Shown here piece by piece: positions 7,481-15,443 of a DNA stretch of 40,334 nucleotides (the stretch's first letter is position 1; each line of letters opens with the position of its first letter). The DNA is from Streptomyces sp. TRM68367. GTDB taxonomy: Bacteria; Actinomycetota; Actinomycetes; Streptomycetales; Streptomycetaceae. Under the pieces are notes generated by a model that worked only from the letters and a program-made list of their open reading frames with translations, was not told where the DNA came from and did not search any database. The stretch is from assembly GCF_014495685.1 (NCBI RefSeq), contig NZ_JACTVI010000075.1, positions 1-40,334 on the forward strand. The letters run 5' to 3'. Made by a program: the position numbers and the translations under genes.

Positions 7481-8122
7481 TCAGCCTGTCAGGCCGTGGC
7501 GCACGGCCCACAGGGCGGCCTGGGTGCGGTCCGCCAGGTCGAGCTTCATCAGGATGTTCGAGACGTGCGTCTTGACCGTCTTCTCGGAGAGCACGAGGGC
7601 GCGGGCGATCTCCCGGTTGGAGCGGCCGTCCGCTATCAGGCCGAGGACCTCCCGCTCCCGGTCCGTGAGCGAACCGGCTCTGCCCTGGCCGGTGTTGGCC
7701 TCGTCATGGGACAGCAGGGCGCCGGCGACCTCGGGCTGGAGCAGGATGTGCCCGGCGTGCACGGACCGGATGGCGCCGGCCAGCGCGTCGGGGTCCACGT
7801 CCTTGTAGACGTACCCGGCGGCGCCCGCGCGCAGGGCCGGGATCACCGTGCGCTGCTCGGTGAAGCTGGTGACGATCAGCACGCGCGCGGGGTGGTCGAG
7901 TTCGCGCAGTCTGCGCAGGGCGTCGACGCCGTCCATCCCCGGCATCTTGACGTCCATGAGGATGATGTCGGGCGCCAGTTCCTGGGCGCGGGCGACTCCT
8001 TCGGCGCCGTCCGACGCCTCGCCGACGACTTCTATGTCGTCCTGTACTTCGAGGAACGTGCGCAGGCCCCGGCGGACCACCTGGTGGTCGTCGACGAGCA
8101 GCACCTTGATTGCGTCAGCCAC
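7481..8122 (-). CDS. NarL/LuxR-family two-component response regulator
   Basis: The 213-residue regulator has an N-terminal receiver domain with Asp11/Asp12, phospho-acceptor Asp57 (LMDVKMPGMDG), Thr85 and Lys107. The C-terminal LuxR-type helix-turn-helix spans about residues 150-210 (LTDREREVLGLIADGRSNRE to KTVKTHVSNIL). The GTG start at 8122 overlaps the kinase stop by eight bases, so the two are translationally coupled. Its targets cannot be read from the sequence. The adjacent chpE is separated by a terminator, so regulation of chpE by this pair is only a positional guess. Confidence 0.95.
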   Translation of the reverse strand: MADAIKVLLVDDHQVVRRGLRTFLEVQDDIEVVGEASDGAEGVARAQELAPDIILMDVKMPGMDGVDALRRLRELDHPARVLIVTSFTEQRTVIPALRAGAAGYVYKDVDPDALAGAIRSVHAGHILLQPEVAGALLSHDEANTGQGRAGSLTDREREVLGLIADGRSNREIARALVLSEKTVKTHVSNILMKLDLADRTQAALWAVRHGLTG

Positions 8123-9284
8123 CGGGGACCTCCATTTCGATCGTGGTGCCCTTGCCGGGCGCCGATTCCACGGTCAGCCTGCCGCCGGCCCCGCCGGCCC
8201 GGTCGCGCATGGAGACCAGGCCGAGGTGTCGTCCCGCGCGGCGGATCGCCTGCGGGTCGAAGCCGCTGCCGTCGTCCGTCACGCGCAGCACGGCTCCGAC
8301 GCCGCGGCGGTCCAGGGTCACGTCGACGTGGTCGGCCCCGGAGTGCCGCAGCGCGTTGTGCAGGGCCTCCTGGGCGACGCGCAGGACGGCCTCCTCCTGG
8401 GCGGCGGGCAGGGCGCGCACGCCGTGACCGGTGAAGGTCACGCGCGCGTTGTGGGCGCGGTCGAGGACCTGGATCTGGGTGCGCAGGGTGGCGACGAGGC
8501 CGTCCTCGTCGAGGGCGGCGGGGCGCAACTCGACGACGGCGGCGCGCAGTTCGTCGGCGGCCTCGGCGGCGAGGGCGGCCACCTGCTGGAGTTCGCCCTT
8601 GGCGCGGCCCGGGTCGCGGTCGACGAGGCGGGCCGCGGCCTGGGCCGTCAGGCGCAGGGAGAACAGCTTCTGGCTGACGGCGTCGTGGAGTTCGTGGGCG
8701 AGGCGGGAGCGCTCCTCGGCGATGGTCAGTTCGCGGCTGCGTTCGTAGAGCCGGGCGTTGGTGAGGGCGATCGCCGCGTGCTGGGCGAGGATGCCGAGCA
8801 GTTCCTCGTCGTCCTGCGTGAAGCCGCAGCCGCCCTCCGGCTCTGGGCACAGGAGCTGTCCCCCCACAGAGCGCAGCTTGTTGGCGAGGAACAAGGCGCC
8901 GATGACCTCGTCGCCGTCGCGGATGGGCAGGCCCAGGAAGTCGACGAGGTTGGGGTGGGCGGACGGCCAGCCCTCGAAGCGGGGGTCCTTGCGCACGTCG
9001 GCCAGGCGCTCGACCTGCGCCTCCTGGAGCATCGCGGCGAGGATGCCGTGCTGGCGCGGGAGGGGGCCGATGGCCTTCCACTGTTCGTCGCTGACGCCGT
9101 CGACCACGAACTGCGAGAAGCCGCCGTGGTCGTCGGGGACGCCGAGCGCGGCGTACTGCGCGTCGAGCAGCTCGCGGGCCGAGGCGACGATCGTCTTGAG
9201 GACGTCGCGCACCTCGAGGTGCCTGCTCATGGCCAGCAGCGCGGAGCTCACCGCGGCGAGGCCGGACCGGGGGCCGTGACTCAT
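8115..9284 (-). CDS. GAF-domain sensor histidine kinase (HisKA_3 type)
   Basis: The 389-residue kinase has no membrane segment, so it is probably a cytoplasmic sensor. Residues about 20-180 form a GAF domain (DVLKTIVASARELLDAQYAALGV, VDFLGLPIRDG, VIGALFLANK) with two cysteines in CPEPEGGCGF (146 and 153). The phospho-acceptor His200 is in LAHELHDAVSQ, and the HATPase part has ALHNALRHSGA, DDGSGFD and GLVSMRDRA. It starts at ATG 9284; the very long frame further upstream is an artefact of GC bias. The architecture resembles DevS/NarX-like kinases. Whether the cysteine pair senses redox state is speculation. Confidence 0.93.
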   Translation of the reverse strand: MSHGPRSGLAAVSSALLAMSRHLEVRDVLKTIVASARELLDAQYAALGVPDDHGGFSQFVVDGVSDEQWKAIGPLPRQHGILAAMLQEAQVERLADVRKDPRFEGWPSAHPNLVDFLGLPIRDGDEVIGALFLANKLRSVGGQLLCPEPEGGCGFTQDDEELLGILAQHAAIALTNARLYERSRELTIAEERSRLAHELHDAVSQKLFSLRLTAQAAARLVDRDPGRAKGELQQVAALAAEAADELRAAVVELRPAALDEDGLVATLRTQIQVLDRAHNARVTFTGHGVRALPAAQEEAVLRVAQEALHNALRHSGADHVDVTLDRRGVGAVLRVTDDGSGFDPQAIRRAGRHLGLVSMRDRAGGAGGRLTVESAPGKGTTIEMEVPGG

Positions 9285-9346
9285 GTGTTCACGGTACCGG
9301 CGGCCTGTGACATCGCGGATCCGACCAGTGACGGCCACCGCCTGGG

Positions 9347-9374
9347 CCGGTGGACCTAGGCCGGAGGTCCCCGG
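9347..9374. promoter_or_regulatory. Inverted repeat in the divergent kinase/SDR promoter region
   Basis: CCGGTGGACCT and AGGTCCCCGG form an inverted repeat with a seven-base centre in the 222-bp region between the divergent kinase and SDR genes. It could be an operator for either gene, possibly for the kinase's own regulator. No promoter boxes are clear. Confidence 0.35.
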
Positions 9375-9506
9375 GTCGGTGGCGTAGGTCGAAGGGACCC
9401 GCCGTGATGCGGCCCGCGGCCGAGGCGGCCGGGGCGGGCCGGTTCCTACGGTGAGGGCACGCCGATCAAGGGCGTCGGCCACGAGTCGACCAAGAGGGGA
9501 CACGTC

Positions 9507-10205
9507 ATGCCGGTAGCGATCATCACGGGGGCTTCGAAGGGACTGGGGCGGGCGCTGGCCGAGGCCCTGGCCGTACGCGGCTGGGACCTGGTGCTGGACG
9601 CCCGGGGCGCGCAGGCGCTGACGGAGGCGGCCGAGGCCGTGTCCGTGCACGGTACGCGCGTGACGGCCCTGTCCGGGGATGTCACGGACGCCGCGCACCG
9701 CTCCGAGCTGGTGGCCGCGGCATGGCGGCTCGGCGGCGTCGACCTGCTGGTGAGCAACGCGAGCGCGCTGGGCGCCGAGCCGCTCGTACGGCTGGCGGAG
9801 CTGCCGCTGGACGGGCTGCGGCGGGCGCTGGAGGTGAACGTGGTGGCGGCTCTCGGGCTGGTCCGGGAGGCGCTGCCGCTGCTGCGGGCGTCCGAGGCGG
9901 GCACGGTGATCGCCGTGAGCTCGGACGCGGGCGCCGAGGCGTACGAGACGTGGGGCGGCTACGGGGCGTCGAAGGCGGCCATGGACCATCTGGCGGCGGT
10001 GCTCGGTGTGGAGGAGCCGCGCCTGCGGGTCTGGGCGGTCGACCCCGGGGACATGGCGACGGACCTGTACGCGGCGGCCGTACCGGACGACGACGATCCG
10101 CGGCCCGACCCGGTCAGTGTGGTGCCGGCCTTCCTGTGGCTGCTGGACGAGCGGCCGGCGAGTGGCCGCTATGGCGCGCCGTCGCTGCTGGAGGGGCGGC
10201 GATGA
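9507..10205 (+). CDS. Short-chain dehydrogenase/reductase
   Basis: The 232-residue classical SDR has TGASKGLG (residues 8-15) for NAD(P) binding, VSNAS, a catalytic Ser in AVSSDAG and the Tyr-x3-Lys motif in GGYGASKAAMD. The C-terminus carries PGDMATDLY and a short tail. Substrate is unknown. Its stop overlaps the start of the QueA-like gene by four bases (ATGA), so the two are translationally coupled. That suggests a shared pathway in nucleoside or tRNA chemistry, but this is inference. Confidence 0.92.
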   Translation: MPVAIITGASKGLGRALAEALAVRGWDLVLDARGAQALTEAAEAVSVHGTRVTALSGDVTDAAHRSELVAAAWRLGGVDLLVSNASALGAEPLVRLAELPLDGLRRALEVNVVAALGLVREALPLLRASEAGTVIAVSSDAGAEAYETWGGYGASKAAMDHLAAVLGVEEPRLRVWAVDPGDMATDLYAAAVPDDDDPRPDPVSVVPAFLWLLDERPASGRYGAPSLLEGRR

Positions 10206-11737
10206 CGCTGGCGATGGGGGTCCCCCCGCGCGAGCCCGTTCGGGCGTGGGCAAGGGTGCCGGAGGAGTTGTCGGCGCGGCTGCCGGCCGAGCAGCGGGGT
10301 CCGGGGCTGGACCGGGACGACGTACGGCTGCTGGTGTCGCGCGGGACCGAGGTGGCGCATCACACGTTCCGGGAGCTGCCGGGGCTGCTGCGGGCCGGGG
10401 ACCTGCTCGTGGTGAACACGTCGCCGACGCTGGCGTCCGCCGTCGACGGGAGGGTCGGGCACGCGCGCGTGGTGGTGCACTTCTCGACGCTCGGGGACGA
10501 CGGCCGGTGGGCGGTCGAGCTGCGGGACCCGGACGGGCGGGGCACCACACGCGCGCGTGCGGGCGGACCCGCGGGAACGGAGGTGTCGCTGCCGACGGGG
10601 CTACGGCTCGTCCTGGAGGAGCCGCTGAGCGGGGTGAGCGAGCGACTGTGGTGGGCACGGGTGTACGAGGCCGAGGGCCCGGGAGGACCCGGAGCGCCCG
10701 GAGGACCAGGAGGACCGGGGCGGCATCAGAGGTTCGGCGGGCCTGCGGGCGCCCAAGGATCTGCGGATGCCGAAGGGCCCGGCAGTCCTGAGGCGCCCGG
10801 CGATTCCGAGGCATCTGGCACTCCCGAGGCGCCCGGCGGCCCCCGAACAACCCGCGGTCCCGAGACACCCAGCACTCCCGAGACACCCGACAGACCCCAA
10901 ACAACCCGCGGTCCCAAGGCACCCGGCAATCCCGAGGCGCCCGGCGGTCCCCGAACGACCCGCCGATCCGAGGCAGCCGGCAGCGGTCCCAAGGCACCCG
11001 GCAATCCCGATGCGCGCCGCGATCCGGAAGCGACCCGCGTCCCAGAAACGCGCCGCGGTCCCGACCGCATCTACGGCCTGTTGCAGGCGTACGGGCGGCC
11101 CGTCCGCTACTCCTACACCGAGCGGGACCAGCCGCTGTCGGTGTACCAGACGGTGTTCGCGCTGGCGTCGGACGACGGTTCGGGCAGTGCGGAGATGCCG
11201 AGTGCGGCGCGGCCCTTCACGGCCCGGCTGGTGGCCGAGCTGGTGAGCCGGGGCGTGCAGTTCGCGCCGGTCACGCTGCACACCGGGGTGGCCTCGGCGG
11301 AGGCGCACGAGCCGCCGTATCCGGAGCGGTTCGCGGTGCCGGAGGCGTCGGCGCGGCTGATCAACGCGGTCAGGGCCGGGGACGGCCGGGTGATCGCGGT
11401 CGGGACGACGGCGGTGCGGGCGGTGGAGTCGGCGGCCGGTGCCGACGGGGTCGTACGCGCGCGTGCGGGGTGGACCGATCTCGTGGTGACCCCGGAGCGC
11501 GGGGTGCGGGTGGTGGACGGGCTGCTGACCGGGCTGCACGAGCCGGAGGCCTCGCATCTGCTGATGCTGGAGGCGATCGCGGGGCGGGCGGCGATCGACC
11601 GCGGCTACGAGGAGGCTGTGCGCCGGCGCTACCTGTGGCACGAGTTCGGAGACGTCCACCTTCTCCTCCCGGCGGACTCCGGCGGACTCGCGGCGAAGCA
11701 CCCTCACACACAGCATTGCGCCAGCAACCCTTGGTAA
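10202..11737 (+). CDS. queA: QueA-like S-adenosylmethionine:tRNA ribosyltransferase-isomerase with a large low-complexity insertion
   Basis: QueA transfers the ribosyl part of SAM to 7-aminomethyl-7-deazaguanine in tRNA during queuosine synthesis. Recognisable blocks are LLRAGDLLVVNTSPTL, FAPVTLHTGVAS, RVIAVGTTAVRAVESAA, GWTDLVVTP and RRRYLWHEFGDVHLL. The protein is 511 residues, against roughly 340-390 for the family. The excess is one insertion at about residues 156-287, made almost only of P, G, T, R, E, A and S. The canonical VGLGTF block reads TGVASA here, so catalysis may have diverged. No tgt or other queuosine gene is nearby. The start is ATG 10202, coupled to the SDR stop. Confidence 0.8.
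   Translation: MTLAMGVPPREPVRAWARVPEELSARLPAEQRGPGLDRDDVRLLVSRGTEVAHHTFRELPGLLRAGDLLVVNTSPTLASAVDGRVGHARVVVHFSTLGDDGRWAVELRDPDGRGTTRARAGGPAGTEVSLPTGLRLVLEEPLSGVSERLWWARVYEAEGPGGPGAPGGPGGPGRHQRFGGPAGAQGSADAEGPGSPEAPGDSEASGTPEAPGGPRTTRGPETPSTPETPDRPQTTRGPKAPGNPEAPGGPRTTRRSEAAGSGPKAPGNPDARRDPEATRVPETRRGPDRIYGLLQAYGRPVRYSYTERDQPLSVYQTVFALASDDGSGSAEMPSAARPFTARLVAELVSRGVQFAPVTLHTGVASAEAHEPPYPERFAVPEASARLINAVRAGDGRVIAVGTTAVRAVESAAGADGVVRARAGWTDLVVTPERGVRVVDGLLTGLHEPEASHLLMLEAIAGRAAIDRGYEEAVRRRYLWHEFGDVHLLLPADSGGLAAKHPHTQHCASNPW
10461..10470. repeat. ACGCGCGCGT palindrome (one of nine copies)
   Basis: This self-complementary 10-mer occurs at 8440, 10461, 10549, 11455, 19158, 20287, 22617, 24506 and 35919 (first base of each). 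Six copies extend to the 12-bp palindrome CACGCGCGCGTG. All nine lie within coding sequence, three of them in the QueA-like gene, and they occupy all three codon phases. The count was made by eye. Confidence 0.75.
10668..11062. repeat. Degenerate 15-bp-period repeat within the QueA-like gene
   Basis: This segment encodes the Pro/Gly-rich insertion. A five-residue period (15 bp) is visible in several frames. Longer near-exact repeats include CAAGGCACCCGGCAATCCCG, found near 10915 and again near 10990, and CCCGAGGCGCCCGGCGG, found near 10825 and 10933. The pattern indicates growth by slippage or unequal recombination. All copies keep the reading frame. Confidence 0.85.
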
Positions 11738-11822
11738 GAGCGTCACCCGCCCGATGTGAGCCCGCACATAGGACGCAGATCACGTACGAAGGTCAGTAGG
11801 AGAAGAAGACCCTCCACATGAG

Positions 11823-11848
11823 CGGGACAGATAGTCCAACCTGTCCCG
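11823..11848 (+). terminator. Hairpin after the QueA-like gene
   Basis: An 8-bp perfect stem, CGGGACAG and CTGTCCCG, with a ten-base loop is followed by ATTTGT. It lies about 85 bp after the stop codon and is a plausible intrinsic terminator. Confidence 0.65.
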
Positions 11849-11879
11849 ATTTGTCATTCCCTGATCCACTACCCGGGAT

Positions 11880-12035
11880 CGTACGTCACACCTTTGCCAC
11901 GGTTTTTTGCGGCCGCTAAGAATGGCTGGCGTCGCTCAGCGCCGCGGTTCCCCCCGCGGCGCTTGTGCCGGAAGCACCCCTGTCCCCCACCGGACGAAGA
12001 GCGACCTCCGCGCTATTCGAAGAGGTCCATCTGCC
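11880..12035 (+). promoter_or_regulatory. Structured 5' region of the SLT transglycosylase gene
   Basis: The region has a T-run (TTTTTTG at about 11904) followed by GCGGCCGC. Next comes a strong 9-bp hairpin, GCGCCGCGG (11939-11947) with CCGCGGCGC (11954-11962). Further short complementary runs (GTGCCGG, CACCGGA) follow before a weak AGAGG ribosome site. Streptomyces wall-hydrolase genes often carry c-di-AMP (ydaO) riboswitches. I could not find the ydaO core here (no GAACC...CAGCTAACC blocks), so the element is unassigned. No ORF here is credible. Confidence 0.4.
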
Positions 12036-12809
12036 ATGCCCAAGAACATCCTCACCCGCGGTCGCAACCGTGCCCTGACCCGACATCACAAGATCGCCCT
12101 GGCCGGTGTTGCCACCCTCGGCGCCGCCGCCGTCGCCTTCTCCGCGGTGCCGAGCAACGCGTCGGCGAAGACCACGACCGAGGCGGCCGCCGCCCCGGCT
12201 CAGGTGGCGTTCAGCACCGAGCAGATCAAGGACGTCCGGGCGAGCGTGAACGGCCAGGTCGCCGGCGCCAGCCTGCAGGCCGAGATCGCGGCGAAGAAGG
12301 CTGCCGCCGAGGCCGCCGCGAAGAAGAAGGCCGCCGCGGAAGCTGCCAAGAAGGCCGCCGAGGCCGCCAAGCAGAAGGCTGCCGCCGAGGCCGCCAAGAA
12401 GGCCGAGCAGGAGCGCAAGGCGAAGGAGGCCGCCAGCCGCGCCGCCGAGCGCGCCAAGCTCAAGAAGGCCGCCGCGAAGAAGAGCTACCCCAACAACCTG
12501 GACGGCTGGATCCGCGAGTCGCTCGACGTCATGAAGAAGCACGACATCCCGGGCTCCTACAACGGCATCAAGCGCAACATCCTGCGGGAGTCCTCGGGCA
12601 ACCCGAACGCCATCAACAACTGGGACATCAACGCCATCAACGGCGTCCCGTCGAAGGGCCTGCTGCAGGTCATCCCGCCGACCTTCAAGGCTTACCACGT
12701 CCCCGGCACGTCCTGGAACATCTACGACCCGGTCGCCAACATCACCGCCGCCTGCAACTACGCGGCCGACCGGTACGGCTCCATGGACAACGTGAACAGC
12801 GCGTACTGA
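12036..12809 (+). CDS. Secreted lytic transglycosylase (SLT domain)
   Basis: The 257-residue protein has a signal peptide with a basic start (MPKNILTRGRNRALTRHHK) and cleavage expected near SNASA. A helical Ala/Lys/Glu-rich stalk follows (about residues 85-148, AAKKAAEAAKQKA-type). The C-terminal SLT domain contains catalytic Glu in ILRESSGNPNAINNWD, then GLLQVIPPTFKAYHV and NITAACNYAADRYG. It cleaves peptidoglycan glycan strands outside the membrane. The stalk may reach through or bind the wall. The downstream terminator is very strong. The start is ATG 12036; the frame extends upstream only into the structured leader. Confidence 0.94.
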   Translation: MPKNILTRGRNRALTRHHKIALAGVATLGAAAVAFSAVPSNASAKTTTEAAAAPAQVAFSTEQIKDVRASVNGQVAGASLQAEIAAKKAAAEAAAKKKAAAEAAKKAAEAAKQKAAAEAAKKAEQERKAKEAASRAAERAKLKKAAAKKSYPNNLDGWIRESLDVMKKHDIPGSYNGIKRNILRESSGNPNAINNWDINAINGVPSKGLLQVIPPTFKAYHVPGTSWNIYDPVANITAACNYAADRYGSMDNVNSAY

Positions 12810-12837
12810 GGTCAGCGCGGACCTCGGCTCGCGTCAT

Positions 12838-12879
12838 GCCGAAGGGCGGCACCCTCCTCACGGGGTGCCGCCCTTCGGC
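12838..12879. terminator. Strong bidirectional terminator
   Basis: A 17-bp perfect stem, GCCGAAGGGCGGCACCC (12838-12854) and its complement (12863-12879), with an eight-base loop lies between the SLT gene and the converging ABC pseudogene. Confidence 0.88.
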
Positions 12880-12894
12880 GTCGTACGGGCGGGG

Positions 12895-13825
12895 TTACTT
12901 GCGCATGACCTCGGGCTCGTGGCGGCGCAGGAAGCGGGCCACGAAGAAGCCGCAGATCACGCCGAGGGCGATCAGCACGGCCATGTCCATTCGGGATGAT
13001 GCGGCCGGCGGCGTTGGGCGGGTTGGGCAGCAGACCCTTGTCCGCGTCGATGAGCAGGCTCACCGCGCCGAGCACGGCCGGCTGAATCACCATCAGGGTG
13101 AGGAAGAGCTTGTCGGAGGCGATGACCGAGACATAGCGGCGCACCAGCGTGACCCACTGGGACATCCAGCCCTGCGGCTTCGGCGGCTTCATCGCCTGCA
13201 TCGGCTGCATCTGTACGGACTGCGGCGGGGTCGCGTCGATGTCCGCGGCGTACATCTGGTAGTGCTGCGAGCCCTTCCAGCGGCCCGCCCAGTCGTAGTC
13301 GCGGTAGTTCTCGAAGGCGGAGAAGACGTCGGCCCAGCTGTCGTAGCCGAAGAAGTTCAGCGCCTCCTCGGGCGGGCCGAAGTAGGCGACCGCGCCGCCG
13401 GGCGCCATCACGAGCAGCTTGTCGCACAGCGCCAGCTCGGCCACGGAGTGGGTGACGACGAGGACGGTGCGGCCGTCGTCGGCGAGACCGCGCAGCAGTT
13501 GCATGACGTCGCGGTCCATGCCCGGGTCGAGGCCGGAGGTGGGCTCGTCGAGGAAGATCAGCGACGGCTTGGTGAGCAGTTCCAGGGCCACGGAGACGCG
13601 CTTGCGCTGGCCGCCGGAGAGGGAGGTGACCTTCTTCTCCTTGTGGATGTCCAGCTTCAGCTCGCGCAGCACCTCGTCGATGCGCTCCTCGCGCTCCCTG
13701 GCCGTGGTGTCGGCGGGGAAGCGAAGCTTGGCCGCGTACGTGAGGGCCTTCTTGACGGTCAGTTCCCTGTGCAGGATGTCGTCCTGCGGGACCAGACCCA
13801 TGCGCTGGCGCAGCTCGGCGAACTG
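12895..13825 (-). pseudogene. FHA-type ABC-2 transporter (ATPase plus permease), truncated and internally deleted
   Basis: The minus frame retains the middle of the ATPase: FAELRQRMGLVPQDDILHRE, signature LSGGQRKRVSVALELL, Walker B LIFLDEPTSGLD, VVTHS, and the linker with WVTLVRRYVSVIASDKLFLT. The FHA domains and Walker A that should precede this are missing; similarity starts abruptly near 13825. After LLPNPPNAAGRIIPN (near 12983) the frame is lost. In another frame the family's C-terminal end appears at once (MDMAVLIALGVICGFFVARF to EVMRK, stop at 12895). The whole ABC-2 membrane domain between these points is therefore deleted. The intact family runs to roughly 800 residues. It cannot be functional. 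Confidence 0.85.
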
Positions 13826-15295
13826 CCACCGCCATCGAGATCACGCCACTGGGCGTGAGCCTGGTCGGTGCCGTGCTGCTGTCGTACTTCTTCTTACGGT
13901 CATTGCGGGCGGCCGGAGTTGTGATAAGGCCGACCGAACTCCTCGCGCGCGCGGGTGCGGTGGTCGCGCTGTTCGTGGCGATGCTGGGCGGGCTGGCCTG
14001 GGCGGGGCACGACGTGATCACGATCAACGGAAGCTCGCTGGGGCTCGGCGATCTGCCCGGCGGCTCGGGGGACGGCGGCGTTGAGCTTCCGGGGATCGGG
14101 GACATCGGCGGGCTGCTGACCGACCGGATCGGCGGGCTCGTCGACGCGGAGGCGGCGGTCGGCTTCACCGTCGAGACCGCGCCCACGATGCTCGGCGGCC
14201 TGGGCTGGTCGGCCGGGGTCCTGCTGGTCGCCCTGCTGGCCTCGCGCCGCACTCCCCTGCGCGCGGCTTCGAGGCCGTGCACCGGGTCGTACGGCCCGCC
14301 GCGTCCGCGGTGGTGACCGTGCTGCTGGTGGCGGTGGCGGCCGGGCTCGCGGCGGCGGCGTACGCGGCGATCGGCGACGAGCATCCCCGGCGGATCGCGG
14401 GGGCGGCGCTGCTCGGGGCGCCCAACGGGGTGTGGCTGGGCATCCCGATCGGCCTCTTCGTGCCGTGGGACGGCCGGGCCAGCGGAGTGCTGGTGAGCCT
14501 CCTGCCGGATCCCCTGGCGAGGCTGCTGAGCTGAGCCTGCGCTCCGACGAGCCGGTCACGCTGGGCCGCCTGGCCGAGCTGGACGGCCGGGTGTGGCTGC
14601 TGGGCGTGGCCGCCACGCTGACGATGCTGCTGGCGGGGGTGCTGACGGCGGTGCGGACGCCGGTGGGGCGTTGGCCGGGGGGTCCCGGTGATGATCAGCG
14701 AGCGGCGGGGGCCGGCGGGAGCGTACGAGGTCCCGGCGCCCTCTGTGCTGCGGGGAACTGTGCGGTGCGGCTGGGGGTGGCCACGGCGTTGACGTTGCCG
14801 CTGCTGGCCTGGCTGACCGAGGTGTCCGTGGACGCCTCGCTGTCGGTGCTCGGCATCGACGCGTTCGGCGCGGGGGTCGAGTTGCGCGGGCACCTGGGTA
14901 TGGCGCTGCTGCTCGGTTTGGTGTGGGGCGCGGGCGCGGGGGCCGCCGGAGGGCTGCTGGCGTGGGCCAGCGGGGCGGAGGGGGCGCGCGCGGCGCCGTT
15001 GGCGCGGGGTGGTGCGGAGACGGGTGCGGGTCCTGGTCCGGGCGGCGCCGTGGATCCGGGGTACGGCGGTGGCGCGGGCGTCGGGCAGCAGGCGTACGGC
15101 GCCGAGTCCGGGCCGTACACACCGAGCCCGGCGTACCGGCCGCCGAACCCCGATCCCGGCCCGTCGGATCGCCTCCGCGGGGGCCGCGGCAGCCGACCGG
15201 GCCCCGGAACGGGAACCGGCCGCCGTCCCGGCCCGACGACGGGCCCCGCCGCCTCCCCCTCCCCCGCCACCGCCGCCGCGCAGGCCGGACGGTGA
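13826..15295 (+). pseudogene. Streptophobe-family membrane protein, 5'-truncated and frameshifted
   Basis: Similarity to this Streptomyces multi-pass membrane family begins abruptly at ITPLGVSLVGAVLLSYFF near 13836, with no N-terminus. The coding frame then breaks twice. Near 14260 one C is missing (PLR where PLPRGFEAVHRVV is expected). Near 14530 the frame stops after PDPLARLLS, while the next frame continues with DEPVTLGRLAELDGRVWLLG. The rest, including LTEVSVDASLSVLGIDAFGAG and a Pro/Gly-rich tail, runs to 15295. A TTA codon at 13894 and other rare codons nearby also suggest relaxed selection. The 5' end abuts the truncated ABC transporter head to head. Confidence 0.8.
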
Positions 15296-15443
15296 CCGGT
15301 GAGCGAGCCGGTGAGCTGGGCGACGTGCGTGGTCGTCGGGGGAACGTAAGGTTCACGCCACCGATGTGTCACCCATTGTTCCGTGTCCGCCAGACGGACC
15401 TGAGGGGCGTCAGGCACGGCGTGCCGGATACGGTGGGAACACC

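Noticed and set aside
9285..10997. Long upstream extension of the histidine kinase frame
   Set aside because: It crosses the divergent promoter region and runs antisense to the SDR and QueA-like genes. The kinase has a normal start at 9284, and the extension is Arg/Pro noise.
10726..11070. Minus-strand frame with GAP/SGL-like repeats in the queA insertion
   Set aside because: The periodicity is the complement of the sense repeat. There is no ribosome site or signal sequence.
11880..12035. c-di-AMP (ydaO) riboswitch
   Set aside because: The conserved core blocks are not present; only a GC-rich hairpin and short complementary runs are visible.
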